From Simmondsia chinensis (taxonomy: Eukaryota > Streptophyta > Magnoliopsida > Caryophyllales > Simmondsiaceae), in assembly GCA_018398585.1 (NCBI GenBank), contig JAGTTD010000005.1, positions 34,288,750-34,352,749 of the forward strand: DNA of 64,000 nucleotides, given 5' to 3'. Positions 33,581-44,044 of this stretch are shown piece after piece (the first letter of the stretch is position 1; each line of letters begins with the position of its first letter). The position numbers and the translations under genes were made by a program. Under the pieces are notes generated by a model. That model saw only the letters and a program-made list of their open reading frames with translations, made no database searches and was not told where the DNA came from.

Positions 33581-34163
33581 AGATTGTAAATGCAAGTTAA
33601 TTAAAAAATACTAGTTTTAAAAATTAAGTGGGAGAGAGGTTTTAATTGTTGTAACCTCACGGTCTCCATTATCGGTCTAGCAGTATAGTAGATCGATAGA
33701 CCTCCCTGCGGAGGATGTCGGTTTGCAGATTACAGGGCTAGACTTCTATTGGGATAAACCAAAGTGCAAAGAAGCAATGCGACCACACTACCGTGGAGTA
33801 TTACGTGTATTTTTATGGAGGTTTAGGTAATGGTTTACACTTGACTAGCATGATGCATTAGCCTCCCCGGGGAGCTTTGTTATGTTATATTAGAGACTAC
33901 GGTAAAGTGATGAATTAATCATGTTTAGTAAGAGTTAAAAGAAAACATGTTAATTGAGAATAGTTCTCACTGGAACTAGCTTCGTGCGACCCCGTTGCCG
34001 AGAAGTAAGGAGTGGTGTGTTTGGGTCATTATTGTATGCATGATAGTACAGTTTGGTGGATACCTGACTTATTGTGCATGCCCAATGAAAGAATAGATAT
34101 CACTGCATCATACATGACTCTTATAAGATAGTCACACATTTATTTGCATTTATAGTTTTTGAA

Positions 34164-35012
34164 ATGGCTGCGACTGGTGCACTTCACTCAATTCTGAAAG
34201 ATAATACCTTAACTGGACCGAATTATTTCACCTGGAAAATGAACCTGGACACAGTATTAGCCAGATGCTACATTTTGGCCTTTGTGACCAAAATGCTTGA
34301 GATGAAAACAGCAGCTGAGATGATCAAACATTTAAAGGAAATGTTTGGTGGTCAAGATAGGATAACTAGGCAAGAGCTGAAGAGGAAGCTCTTGAACAAG
34401 AGGATATCGGAAGGGTTGCTAGTTCAGGAGCACGTCATGAAAATGACAGCGTGCTTTTCTAAATTGGAGATTCTAGGTGCTAAGATTGATAGTCAGTCTC
34501 AGCAGGACATCATCCTCGACTTTCTATTCAGCTCTTTTACTCAGTTCAGGCTCAACTACATAATAAATAATAAGGATTATTCATTGCCTGAGCTGATGAT
34601 GGAGCTACGGATAGCAGAGGGATTTATGCGAGCCAAGAGGAGTGTCCACTTAACTCAGGTATCAAGGGCTAGTGGGAGCAAGCTCAACAAGGGTCTGACT
34701 GGAAAGAAAGGCAAAGGCAAAGTTGCTTGTGTAGCGACTAATTCTAACAAAAGACCAGAAAAAGGAAAGTGTTACTTTTGCGGAAAGATGAGCCATTGGA
34801 AGAGGAACTGCACAAAGTACATAGCTACTCTGCCTGCAAAGACTGCTAAGCCATCTGGTGAAGGTATGATGATATCTCACTTCATTGAGTCATGCATAGT
34901 TGAGAGTCCACTAGGTTCCTGGTGTGTGAACTCAGATTCAACTGACCATGTTTGTAATTTGTTACAGGGGCTCAAGCTAACCATGAGGCTGCATGATGGG
35001 AGCTGTACCTGA
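34164..35012 (+). CDS. Ty1-copia gag (plus start of protease), intact frame
   Basis: A 282-residue frame from the ATG at 34164 (MAATGALHSILKDNTLTGPN), a typical copia gag start. The retrotransposon-gag core (residues 50-165) includes EMFGGQDRITRQELKRKL and LEILGAKID. A basic stretch precedes the CCHC zinc knuckle CYFCGKMSHWKRNC (near residues 204-217), all four ligands present. The end enters the protease: SWCVNSDSTDHVCN, where functional elements have D-S-G-A/S, so the catalytic Asp/Gly are replaced by Asn/Asp. A short part between YILAFV and KMLEMK looks deleted relative to usual copia gag. The frame ends at a TGA at 35010. Gag packages the element's RNA. It is open here but fused to a dead polyprotein. 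Confidence 0.85.
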   Translation: MAATGALHSILKDNTLTGPNYFTWKMNLDTVLARCYILAFVTKMLEMKTAAEMIKHLKEMFGGQDRITRQELKRKLLNKRISEGLLVQEHVMKMTACFSKLEILGAKIDSQSQQDIILDFLFSSFTQFRLNYIINNKDYSLPELMMELRIAEGFMRAKRSVHLTQVSRASGSKLNKGLTGKKGKGKVACVATNSNKRPEKGKCYFCGKMSHWKRNCTKYIATLPAKTAKPSGEGMMISHFIESCIVESPLGSWCVNSDSTDHVCNLLQGLKLTMRLHDGSCT

Positions 35013-35024
35013 CAATTGAAGATG

Positions 35025-35164
35025 GTCCTCACCCTCTGGTTGGGGGCACTGGGAAACAGTCTCTCTTTAGGTTAACACCCTGAAAGGGGAAGGCTGCGTA
35101 CATCCCCCCCCCCCCCGACCTTGCGTAGGCGGGAGCCCTTGAAGCACTGGGTCTGTTCCTGTTC
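35025..35164 (+). mobile_element. 5'-truncated 5S-type SINE in copia element
   Basis: It starts inside the SINE at TCCTCACCCTC (the 5S/module junction), then follows the module: ctctctttaggttaacaccc, gaaggctgcgtacatc, a C run of about 15, cgtaggcgggagccc and gcactgggtctgttcc. It lies at the protease region, just after the gag stop. No clear duplication. The C run probably grew by slippage. Confidence 0.75.
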
Positions 35165-35349
35165 CTGGTTTATTAAAGGATAATTGTTTTTAGTTGATTT
35201 TGATTGTGAACCTTTTATTACAAAAAATAAATTGTTTTTTAGTAAAGTATATGTTTGTATAATTTATCCATGTTGTTTTTGATAAAAAGTTATTTTGTAC
35301 ATGAATAATGCGAAATACTTAGAAAAGGATTTTTGCAACAAAACTACAA

Positions 35350-36204
35350 CAACAAAAGCAAAGTAGTATTATAAGAATTAAAAAAAAAAGGGACACTAAT
35401 TCTGAACGGCTAGACACAACCCAAGACGTAGTGGATGCATTAGATGTACCTACTTTTAAGGTTGAGAATATTCCAAGTACACGAGAGCCTAGGTGTAGTG
35501 GCAGGATTGTCAGGACACCTGACAGGTTCGTGGCGGGAGCCTTAATGGTTGACAGTGACATTGAGTCTGATCCTCTTAGCTACAATGAGGGAGTTAAAGA
35601 CAAGGATGCTAACCAATAGGTCTTAGCAATGAAAACTGAGTTAGGATCTATGATTGCAGCTCGTCATGGGATTTGGCAAATGGAAGTCAAAACGGCTATT
35701 TTGAATGGTCGTCTTGAAGAAGACATCTATATGGTGCACCCAGACAGTTTCATTGGCAAAAATTAGGAGCATATGGTATGTAAACGAAAGAAGTCCATGT
35801 ATAGACTGATGCAAGCATCATGCTCAACGAATATTAGATTCAATAAAGCAATTAAGTCTTATGGTTTTGTGTAATTGGTTGACGAACCATCCGTGTACAA
35901 ACGATATCAAGAGAAAGTTGTGAATTTCTTAGTATTGTACGTCGACAGTATACTACTCATTAAGAATAATGTAGGGGTGTTATCAGCTGTAAGGATTTGG
36001 TGAGCCAGTTCCAGTTGGCTATACGGATTTTGACTTCCAGTCAGATAGAGATGCTAGACGAAAGACGAAAGACGCCTGAGCATGTCTGTACCCTTGGAGT
36101 AGGAGCCATTATTGGGAGGAAGGTCAAGCAGTATTGTATTGCTGACTTCACCATAGAGGCTAAATACATTGTAGCTTCAGAAGCTGTAAAGAGAGGCATG
36201 TAGG
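35350..36204 (+). pseudogene. Ty1-copia pol remnant (IN tail, RT, RNase H pieces)
   Basis: A first open piece has CSGRIVRTPDRFVAG then DPLSYNEGVKDKDANQ and a TAG, the linker that precedes copia reverse transcriptase. AMKTELGSMIAARHG then jumps to IWQMEVKTAILNGRLEEDIY, so part of the RT fingers is deleted. KKSMYRLMQAS (usually Y-G-L-K/R-Q-A) and NFLVLYVDSILLI follow; the catalytic YVDD is YVDS. RNase H survives as CIADFTIEAKYIVASEAVKR before the polypurine tract. Stops (TAG, TAA) and frameshifts break it, and integrase core and most protease are absent. It is non-functional. Confidence 0.85.
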
Positions 36205-36303
36205 TTCAAACAAAATAGTTGACTTTACTAAGACCTTGACTTCACTAGACCTTTGGTTCATACATAGAGAGGATGAATATAAAGTTTATAATAAATTGGA
36301 TTT

Positions 36304-36319
36304 AAGACAAGTGGTAGAT
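36304..36319 (+). other. Polypurine tract of copia element
   Basis: AAGACAAGTGGTAGAT immediately before the 3' LTR TG. The usual form in this group is AAGTGGGAGAT, so one G has become T. It primes plus-strand DNA synthesis. Confidence 0.65.
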
Positions 36320-37258
36320 TGTTAAGAATAGTGTCCTAAAATCTAGATTTATCCTGTTAATATTATTTTATTAAAGAATAAAATTTAAGTTCCAGTCGTT
36401 TCCTTGTTAAATTTGTGTAAGCGAGCATTTATACTACATGTAATTTTCTTTTTGGAAACACCCATGAGATGAGTGTAGTCCTCATACTACAATTTACATG
36501 TTTGTTCAAAGTGGTTTATGAAATTAACCCACAGATAGACTTGGAATAAATGGCATGAATTGTTGATTGAAAGACTTATAGTCGAAGACAAGTTTGGACC
36601 ACTAGTATGCTAAGACTATAACGTAACGCTTTAGATGGCTTGTCTTGGGCATGTGGATGGTGATCCAAAAGTGTTAGATTGGTGTGTTTAATAAGATTGG
36701 CACACTGAGTTGGACCATGTGGATTACTTGTTTCTAGACTACTATCAGAGATGAATGATTCATGTTGTACTGTTTGAACGATGACTCTAAATCTTGAGAA
36801 TATTCTGGACTTATGCATGGAGCGTTGGCCTATTTGATTGAAGCTGAAGGCATGTTCAAAAGATCAGATAGGCGAGTGTGTACTATAAGTAAGGTTTAAA
36901 CGCACGACTGAATTCCCACGTACACTGGGTAGCAGCGTGAAGTGTGACAAGGATCAGGTATTCAATAGGGAATCTACAGTCTCTTATGAGATACTTATGT
37001 CCCCTTAGTTGATTCACAAATATTTGAATAGTTCAGAATCTTTGGCCAAAGTATTCCAATTGTTTGGCATTTGGAATTTATACTGTGAATATGTTCCAGT
37101 ATAAATGAATTATTTAATAAAGGACAAGTCGGTAACTAATGGAGAAGCTGTGAGAAGGATAATGGTAGTAGTTATACTTATTTTTTGTCATGGACATCTA
37201 GTGTAGGGGTTGTTCTCATCAATACAGTCTATTAGGGAAACATCCAATAAATGGTTTA
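36320..37258 (+). mobile_element. 3' LTR of Ty1-copia element (truncated)
   Basis: It starts TGTTAAGAATAGTGTCC and parallels the 5' LTR to about 37258 ('aataaatggtttaag'), then diverges. It contains two stretches missing from the 5' LTR (around 36829-36880 and 36930-36962). Substitutions are frequent, so the insertion is old. Confidence 0.75.
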
Positions 37259-37540
37259 AGTCTAGAGTGCAATGAGATTTATTTAGTGGAATTAAGTCTC
37301 ATTAAATGGTAATTAAATTTTTTCATGAGACGATTAATTTAACCCATTTGGCGCTAGATTTAAATTGTCCCTGAGATCCCTACGCAAGCCTCTATATTTA
37401 TTGCCATCGAAAAAATATGAAAGAATTCATGAGATGAATTATTTATCCATAAGATGGGTAAATTTAATTTTGCCAAACATTATTCTCTCTTGAATGAAAG
37501 TACCAATTATCCAAAAAAAAAAAAAAAAAAAAGTTTTGTC
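37259..37540 (+). other. Unassigned segment ending in A20 run
   Basis: Follows the point where the two copia LTRs diverge and ends in about twenty A residues (37511-37531). It could be a polyA retroposon that truncated the LTR, or U5 sequence of a different LTR subfamily. No matching duplication was found. Confidence 0.3.
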
Positions 37541-37679
37541 ACATATTTAGATAAATTATATCATAGAAATTTGATATTTAAACATTATCACTTGTTAGAG
37601 AAATTTAGAGGATTTTTTAGCACATAAAGTTAAAGTCATACTGCAAAACTGCAAGTTGAAACGTAATTGCACAATTAAT

Positions 37680-38142
37680 TGTTTCAAGTTTTGAATTAAT
37701 TGAGTTTGATCATTCTATAATCCAAGTCTTTGGTCAAATTGGATCATGTAGTATTCTAATCATGTTGAGTTTAGAGTCAATTCGATATGGGTATTAGTTG
37801 GTTAAAGCATATGGTGCTGAAATCATATCCGCTTTTGGGTTGATTAGATGGGTTCATTCTAAGATTTGCATTAGGGTTGGGTTTGAATTTGGGTAGGGCG
37901 ATTTACAGCTCTAATCATCTTAGTTTTAGGTTAATAAGGTTGGATAGTTCCTGTTTAGTCAAGTCAATTAGATTGAACTTAATCGTGTCAGGTCATCTTA
38001 GTTACAATCATCTCAAGGTATAGGGTTGTATTATATCTGGTTTTGGAGTAATTTCATTGGGTCCCGTTGTTAGTATTAGTTTATATTTAAATCATCTACA
38101 ATTTTAAGTATATCAAGTTGGGTACTTTCAATTTTGATTTAG
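37680..38142. repeat. Degenerate ~20 bp periodic GGGTCA/TTGAGTT sequence
   Basis: Successive irregular variants of 'ggttgggt', 'gattggatcat', 'tttgagtt' and 'aagtcaatt' fill the interval and resume after the SINE (38416-38530). The same style recurs at 55080-55330, 56060-56340 and 61480-62170. It has no coding content. Confidence 0.5.
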
Positions 38143-38158
38143 ACCAAGTCTAGCTGAG

Positions 38159-38399
38159 ACCAAAGAGGGCACCAACACGCCTTCACCGGATCCCATTAAA
38201 ACTCCGAAGTTAAGCGTGCTTGGGCGAGAGTAGTACCAAGAAGGGTGACCTCCTGGGAAGTCCTCACCCTCAGGTTGGGGGCATTGGAAAACAGCCTCTC
38301 TTCAAGTTAACACCCTGAAGGGGGAAGGCTGCGTACATCCGCCCCCCCCAGACCCTGCGTAGGCGGGAGCCCTTAAGGCACTGGGTATGTTCCTTTTTT
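38159..38399 (+). mobile_element. 5S rRNA-derived SINE, full length with perfect TSD
   Basis: 241 bp between a perfect 16 bp duplication, accaagtctagctgag (38143-38158 and 38400-38415). The head matches 5S rRNA from the first GGGCACCAACAC-type bases through CACCGGATCCCATT, ACTCCGAAGTTAAGCGTGCT, GGGCGAGAGTAGTACCAAGA and TGACCTCCTGGGAAGTCCTC, so the internal polymerase III promoter is largely present. The body is the module shared with RTE LINEs. The end is GCACTGGGTATGTTCC plus T6. The clean duplication marks both ends of the family and indicates a fairly recent insertion into the periodic repeat. Confidence 0.95.
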
Positions 38400-38939
38400 A
38401 CCAAGTCTAGCTGAGGTCATATCATATCATTTTGGGTTCAAATCACTCAAAGACAATCATTTTGAGTTTTGAGTAAAGATTGGGTCAGGCTTTCCTATTT
38501 CAAGTCATCTTGGATTTCTATATTTATAACTGAGTTGCAACATTCAGGACTTCATATCAGTAGAGTTAATAAAGAGTTGCAATTCCTAATTAAGAACTTG
38601 GACTATATGCTTTTTAATTAAAACCCAATTAAATGGAATTGGACAGTGGAATACTAATTATAATTAATGAAGCCGACAAAAAATGGAATTATGGCCCTCA
38701 ATTTTGAAGCTCAACCTTGGCCCAAATCCACATTCAAATTCCACACATCAAATAGGATCCAATGAAATTTATATTACTTAGATACCTATCCAATTTTACT
38801 AATAAGTTAATTAATTAATTTAATCAATAAAAAATATATAATGAGCTCATTGTCACATGATCTGAAATTAATTAATAACTCGGCATAATGAAAAATTGAT
38901 TCTTGGTAAAAAGGAAACATTTAAAAGTTGATGTTGTAT

Positions 38940-39205
38940 AGCTAACAACAAAAGCAACAAGTTAGAAAGTGTAGCCTATTACTGCAACACTCAACTAACC
39001 GTTACCTTTAGTTGAGCAAATACAACAGTTTTTCACTTCCGTTGCCTTCAACATCAAAGGCAACGGTTTTGGAACTGTTGCCATGAGATTTATACATCAA
39101 ATTTGAGGATGAGAGCAACAACATAGAAAGTGTTGCCTTTGACTAGTTTAGGCAACACTTTTTACTACCGTTGCAAATTTTCCGTTGCCTATGTCCATTT
39201 ATGTT
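38940..39205. repeat. Isolated CACTA-type subterminal repeat block
   Basis: Copies in both orientations of GGCAACGGTTT and GCAACAC..GTTGCC forms (e.g. 'aaaggcaacggttttgg', 'ccgttgcctatgtcc', 'aggcaacacttttt'), the same motif as at 15.7-16.1 kb. No transposase is adjacent. It is probably an end of a deleted CACTA element or a small non-autonomous derivative of the same family. Confidence 0.6.
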
Positions 39206-39305
39206 GTTATAACCTCTCGGTCAATAAAGCTTTGATATTATGTTAAGGAACTAATTATTTCAAAAGCTTAAGCTGATGGGATAAGGTCTGAGATATACTA
39301 TAACA

Positions 39306-39547
39306 AAGCAACATTTCAGTGTTCCAAGGGCTCCCGCCAAAGCAAGGTCTGGAGGAGGTAGATGTACGCAGCCTTCCCCCTTTAGGGTACCCTGAAGGGA
39401 GGCTATTTTCGAGAACCCCCAATATGAGGGTACAACACGAGGACTTCCCAGGAGGTCACTCGTCTTGGTACTACTTTCGCCCAAGCACATTTAACTTCGG
39501 AGTTCTAATGGGATCCGGTGCTTGTGTGTTGGTACCCTCTTAGGTAC
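39306..39547 (-). mobile_element. 5S rRNA-derived SINE, full length, minus strand, TSD
   Basis: 242 bp between a perfect 16 bp duplication, gagatatactataaca (39290-39305 and 39548-39563). On the minus strand the head carries the most complete 5S part here: GAGGGTACCAACACACAAGC, ACCGGATCCCATTAGAACTC, GGGCGAAAGTAGTACCAAGA, TGACCTCCTGGGAAGTCCTC and GTGTTGTACCC, i.e. through the 5S 3' end. It then joins the shared module. The fusion point therefore differs from the 38.2 kb copy, where the last part of 5S is missing. Confidence 0.95.
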
Positions 39548-40164
39548 GAGATATACTATAACAGAATTTTACTCAATTATTAGGAAACAAAAGCCACTCG
39601 GATAAAGAGCAAAATCTCTCACTCGCTACTTAGCCTAGGACTTGTCAAGCTCGAGACCCAGCTTATTTCCATTAACTCGACTTTTCTTCAACCTGGCTTG
39701 GTTGAGCTGAAAAGCTGATCAATTTGCTCCGACTAATCTTGTCTTATTTAGCTCATTTAAACTTGATTTAAGCTACTTTGGGCTCAACTTAACTCTAATT
39801 TTGCTTAATTGGGCATATTCAATCTAATAAATTGTATTAAGATTGGCTAATAAGCCAAGCTATTTAAACATTATGAGAAGTCGACTGAACTCACTTATTA
39901 GCATGTTTGTATAAATTACGAAAAAACTGTGTTGTTGCTTAAGTATTTTTATAAAAAAATTTCTCAAAAAAGGTATTTTTGTTTATAAAATTTTAGCTTT
40001 TACTTATGCTTTTACCCTAGATGAGCGACGCTATATTTTTAAGTTTACTTGAAAACGCGAAAATAACTTATGTTTTTATCTAAAACACTTTTTCAAGTCA
40101 AACACATTTAAATTCTTTAAAATTTTTTTTTTCTTGTTTTAGCCACGCAATTCCTCCAAAATTT

Positions 40165-40551
40165 TAAGGCTCCGTTTGGCTTCCTTTCGAAAAGATTTTC
40201 CAAAAAAAATCAAATTCTACTTTAGATTTTTTGCCATTTATTTTAATTGGAAAACTATTCTCACCTTATGATGTTATTTATTTATTCTAAAAGCAAACAT
40301 CTTCCAGTAATCATCTTGCACCTCTTTATATCTAACATAAATTCGGTGAGACTCAAACTCAACCCGATAAATACTTTGAGGCTTTGAAATAATGACTTCT
40401 CCCATTTTACTAGGGAAGTTATTTTCCACCATTTAGAGAGAGAACTTTTTCCCTCATAAAATCTTTTCCATAAAAAAAGAACCAAATAATAAAAATATAC
40501 GAAAAAATTAATTTTTAGAATTTATTTTTCTCCATAAACAAATGGAGGCTA
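40165..40551. mobile_element. Probable hAT-type MITE (TAAGGCTCCGTTTGG end)
   Basis: The left end TAAGGCTCCGTTTGGCTTCC pairs with the right end, whose complement is TAGCCTCCATTTGTTTATGG. The interior has the usual 'ttttcc..aaaa' symmetry. A second, similar end ('aaggcctcgtttggtatgc') starts at once at 40551, so two such elements may abut. The duplication is not resolved. Confidence 0.5.
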
Positions 40552-40680
40552 AGGCCTCGTTTGGTATGCTAGAAGTAGATGCGAGAAATAGAAATTCGTG
40601 GAAAGTACGGATTTTTGCTTTTATTTGATTGGAATGGAATAAACAAATGTAGGAAATAGAACTTGCTAAGCAATTTCCAT

Positions 40681-40922
40681 CAACAACAACAACAACAGAC
40701 CTAGTGCCTCAAGGGCTATCGCCTAAGCGGGGTCTGGGGGGTGTATGTACGTGGCCTTACCCTTTCAGAGTGTAACCATGCTGAGAAGTTATTTCGAAGG
40801 ACCCCTAACCTTATAGGGTTGGCAACACGAGAACTTACCAGGAGGTCACCCATCCTGATACTACTCTTGCCTAAGCACACTTAACTTTAAATTTCTAATG
40901 GGATCCTGTGTCTTAGTGCCTG
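40681..40922 (-). mobile_element. 5S rRNA-derived SINE with (TTG)n tail, minus strand
   Basis: The minus strand reads a diverged 5S head (GGATCCCATTAGAAATTTAA, GTGTGCTTAGGCAAGAGTAG, GGATGGGTGACCTCCTGGTA, AGTTCTCGTGTTGCC), the shared module (gcttaggcgatagccc, gcactaggtctg) and a (TTG)5-6 tail. The other 5S-headed copies end in T runs, so this copy joins the 5S head to the LINE-type tail. No duplication found. Confidence 0.85.
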
Positions 40923-41141
40923 ATAAATGGATCTTAATTGAAATTCAACCAAACGACGCTTAAATATTGGTAGTGGTGAAGATGCTTGTAGTACAGACAT
41001 GCAGAATTTCCCAGGCAAAACACAAATAGCCTCCCTAGGATTCCCACGGGAGACCTTTTTTTTTAAAACTGAAAAACATGTATTATCCAACATTAGATAA
41101 TAATAATTAAATTAAGGATATTTAAACATTTATTATTTAAA

Positions 41142-41448
41142 TTGTTAGAACCACCCATAAGTATCGAAACCCTAAATCAAAATAATAATTATAAATGTGA
41201 TGCAGAACGGAAACGTGAAATTCAAATTGAACATATCAATTTGAAAAATAAACTCAAAGTCCACAGAAATATAGAAAATAACTAGGGTTTTGTATTATTA
41301 AATTGATGAATCAATGAAAATAATAATAATAATAGCGAGTACTTATAGGCAATTAAAAACCCTAAAACGCAAAATTACTAAAATATCATAAAATATAAAA
41401 TTATGAAAAGACCCCTAAAATATGAAATTACCACTTGTCCTATATCAG
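41142..41448 (-). mobile_element. 3' LTR of Ty3-gypsy element
   Basis: On the plus strand it runs TGTTAGAACCACCC to CCTATATCA. Its central 200 bp (ggaaacgtgaaattcaaatt, gatgaatcaatgaaaataat, tataggcaattaaaaaccct) recur at 43055-43340. Confidence 0.7.
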
Positions 41449-41463
41449 TACCCTATACTTGAA

Positions 41464-42950
41464 AAGAACTTGACCCCGAGTTAATTTCCAGGTAGAGTGA
41501 TGCCTTAGGAGGGTGATAGTTATACAAGTCTGCTACGTCGTGCTCTCCGGTAGCTCCACCATGTAGACATTGTCACTTATCCTCTTTAGATACTTGTATG
41601 GACCATACTTCTTTGGTTTGAACTTTTGATATGTCCCCACAGAAGATCTCTCCTGTGCAGAAATACTATTACCGTGTGACTTGACCTTCACAAAAGAGTT
41701 TTTCCTATCGATACTTATCAGCGGCGGCCTTCTGCTTAACATTCTTCTTTTTCATCTTATGCCGAATATTGGCTTGTACATCTTGGACTTTCTGTGAGAC
41801 CTTAAGATCCTTCTCAAACTCATAGGTAAAAGTTGTGAGGACAAAATTGAACACCCCTCCACTTTTGACGTATCTAATTCGTTCACTTTTGGCACCATAT
41901 CAATCTTATGAACCCTCAAATTAGATATATACAAATTATCCCTATTTGGCAGCTCTCTCTCCCTAACAACTGACATTGGACTGAGAATCTTTACATTATA
42001 TTCCATCCGTCTGCAGAGGGATATAGTTCAATGATTTGTCGGGAACTGTGCATTGGCCAGCTGTTCTTTTAGAGCAAGTGGTAAATTTTCTCAGATAAGA
42101 GACCCAGATCTTTCCTAAGAAGATTCTTGTGCTGGTTTTACTAAAGATTCGACTTTTATGTCACTTTCCTTGAATTTAGCCTTCAACGCTATATTGTACA
42201 CTTCATCCATAGTACATAATACTTGCAATTCAATTTCATCTTGAATTGATGATTTTAGCCCATTAATATATGGCAAGATGCGTTGAACCTCAGTTTTAGA
42301 TAGGTTATTTCTCGTTATAAGTCTCAAAAATTCAGCATTATAATCTGTTATGGAGTAGTTACCTTGCTCACAATTTTGATTCATCTAGAATAGATGATGT
42401 TAATAATTTGGTAGGAGAAATTTTTCCTTCAAATGCTTTCTCATTTTCCTCCAACTTCTAATTTTATATTTTCCTTCTTCTCATGATTTTGTTGTACCTA
42501 GTCCCACCAAACTGAAGCGCCACTCTTCGATTTGTAAGCCACCAGTTTAACTCTCCGATGTTCAGGCACATCCATCATATCAAAGAAACGTTCAACCTTT
42601 GAAAGCCAATATAGAAAATCTTCAATGTTTAAGTTACCATTGAAGGTAGTTAACTTAGCTTTAATACGATAACCACCCTCGTCCCGATTATCACGAGGAG
42701 GTGAGCTTCTCTTTCCATGCCCAATACCTTTGAAAGCTTTATCTGAATCAGAGAAGTCACTATCACCAAGGTTTCGTCTATTAGGAGAACAACAAGCATT
42801 AGGGTTTGGGTCTGGACGGCCTTGGGCAACTCCCTCAGCACGAACATAACCTATGGGTTTGATGGGGTTAGGGTTTTTGTCCATGCCAAGAATACGAGGC
42901 GACAACTCTCGAAACTCAACTATCTCATGCCTCTGTTCTTCAATGGTCAC
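41464..42950 (-). pseudogene. Ty3-gypsy gag and integrase-end remnant
   Basis: Minus strand. At 42950-42498 a gag N-terminal region ends [34 protein letters not shown] and GASVWWD, a typical gypsy gag block. 42384-42115 continues gag (YNAEFLRLITRNNLSKTEVQ, YINGLKSSIQDEIELQ). 42006-41752 keeps a short integrase-linker-like part. 41742-41533 has [20 protein letters not shown] and NVYMVELP, the segment after the integrase core in plant gypsy elements. Zinc knuckle, protease, reverse transcriptase, RNase H and integrase core are missing, so most of pol was deleted. Confidence 0.8.
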
Positions 42951-43054
42951 CCATAGAACAGCCTTCCCATGACCAGCATCGTTAGGGTTTGTTTTATTAC
43001 TGGATTAATTGACCATCATGCCAGAAGAATTCTTACTCTTTTACCAATTGATTT

Positions 43055-43345
43055 GGAACGAAAACGTGAAATTCAAATTGAACATGCCAATTCGAAGAAT
43101 AAACTCAGAATCTACCGAAAAGAGAAAATAACTAGGTTTTGTATTCTTAAATTGATGAATCAATGAAATTAATAATAATAGTGAGTATTTATAGGCAACT
43201 AAAAACCCTAAGATGCAAAATTACTAAAATATCCTAAAATATAAAATTAAGAAAATACCCTAAAATACGAAATTATAAAAATACCCATTTAGGTTTTAGC
43301 GGTCCAATTGCTTAGTAAACTATGTGGCCACTCGTCCTACATCTA
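43055..43345 (-). mobile_element. 5' LTR of Ty3-gypsy element (partial)
   Basis: Matches the 41142-41448 LTR from 'gaaaacgtgaaattcaaatt' to 'ctcgtcctacatct'. The part next to the internal region (43000-43055) does not match, so this LTR has lost or exchanged its 3' 70-80 bp, together with a recognisable primer-binding site. Confidence 0.65.
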
Positions 43346-43359
43346 AGTGAAAGGAAATT

Positions 43360-43503
43360 ACAACAACAACAAACCCAGTGCCTGCAAGGGCTCCCGCAAA
43401 AGCAGGGTCGGGGGGGGGGGGGGGGGGGGGGTAGATGTACACAGCCTTCTCCCTTCAGGGGGCTATCCTGAAGAGAGGCTGTTTCCGAGGAACCCCAACC
43501 TGA
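43360..43503 (-). mobile_element. SINE/RTE tail fragment with expanded G run
   Basis: (CAA)n tail, complement of gcactgggtttg, cgggagccc and ccgaccctgct, then a run of about 20 G, then the complements of gaaggctgtgtacatc, cagcctctcttcagg and caggttggggttcc. The 5' side ends at the module start, so whether it is SINE or LINE cannot be decided. Confidence 0.75.
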
Positions 43504-44044
43504 GATACTGGTCCGCGGTTCAATCGAAACCTACTTCCACAGAAGGGAGCACAATAAATTCACTATATCATTGTAAATTACATAAAACGTCTCAACTTTC
43601 ATTCATTCTCAACCCTAATGTAAACATATACAATCCTAATATATATCTAGAGTCTCCCATGCCAGAATTCTAGTGTGTCATGAATCTAAATTGAATTGGC
43701 CGAATCCTCAATATAAACAAAGGCTCAATACAACCAAGTTCCACACCAAACCCAACATAAATATTTTGACATTTTAATATATAGAATAATGTATCATAAG
43801 GTTTAAATATTTTTAACATGTATAACAAGGGATTCAGTTCAATTCTATAATAATTGGGTCAATTTTCCAAGAGAAATTGATGTTCTGATACGTAATTTTG
43901 ATAATATGTAAGAGGTGTTTTAGTATTTTTAGCAAAAGATTAGCAACTATAAGACAAATTCACCAATTCAGATAGAAAATACCTATATGTTGCTGAAATT
44001 GTATGTTATATTAGTATTTTCCACAAAAAGGTAATTATTATTCT

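Noticed and set aside
43504..43535. tRNA-like B box next to the SINE tail (gcggttcaatcgaa)
   Set aside because: Orientation is opposite to the SINE and no A box or cloverleaf can be drawn.
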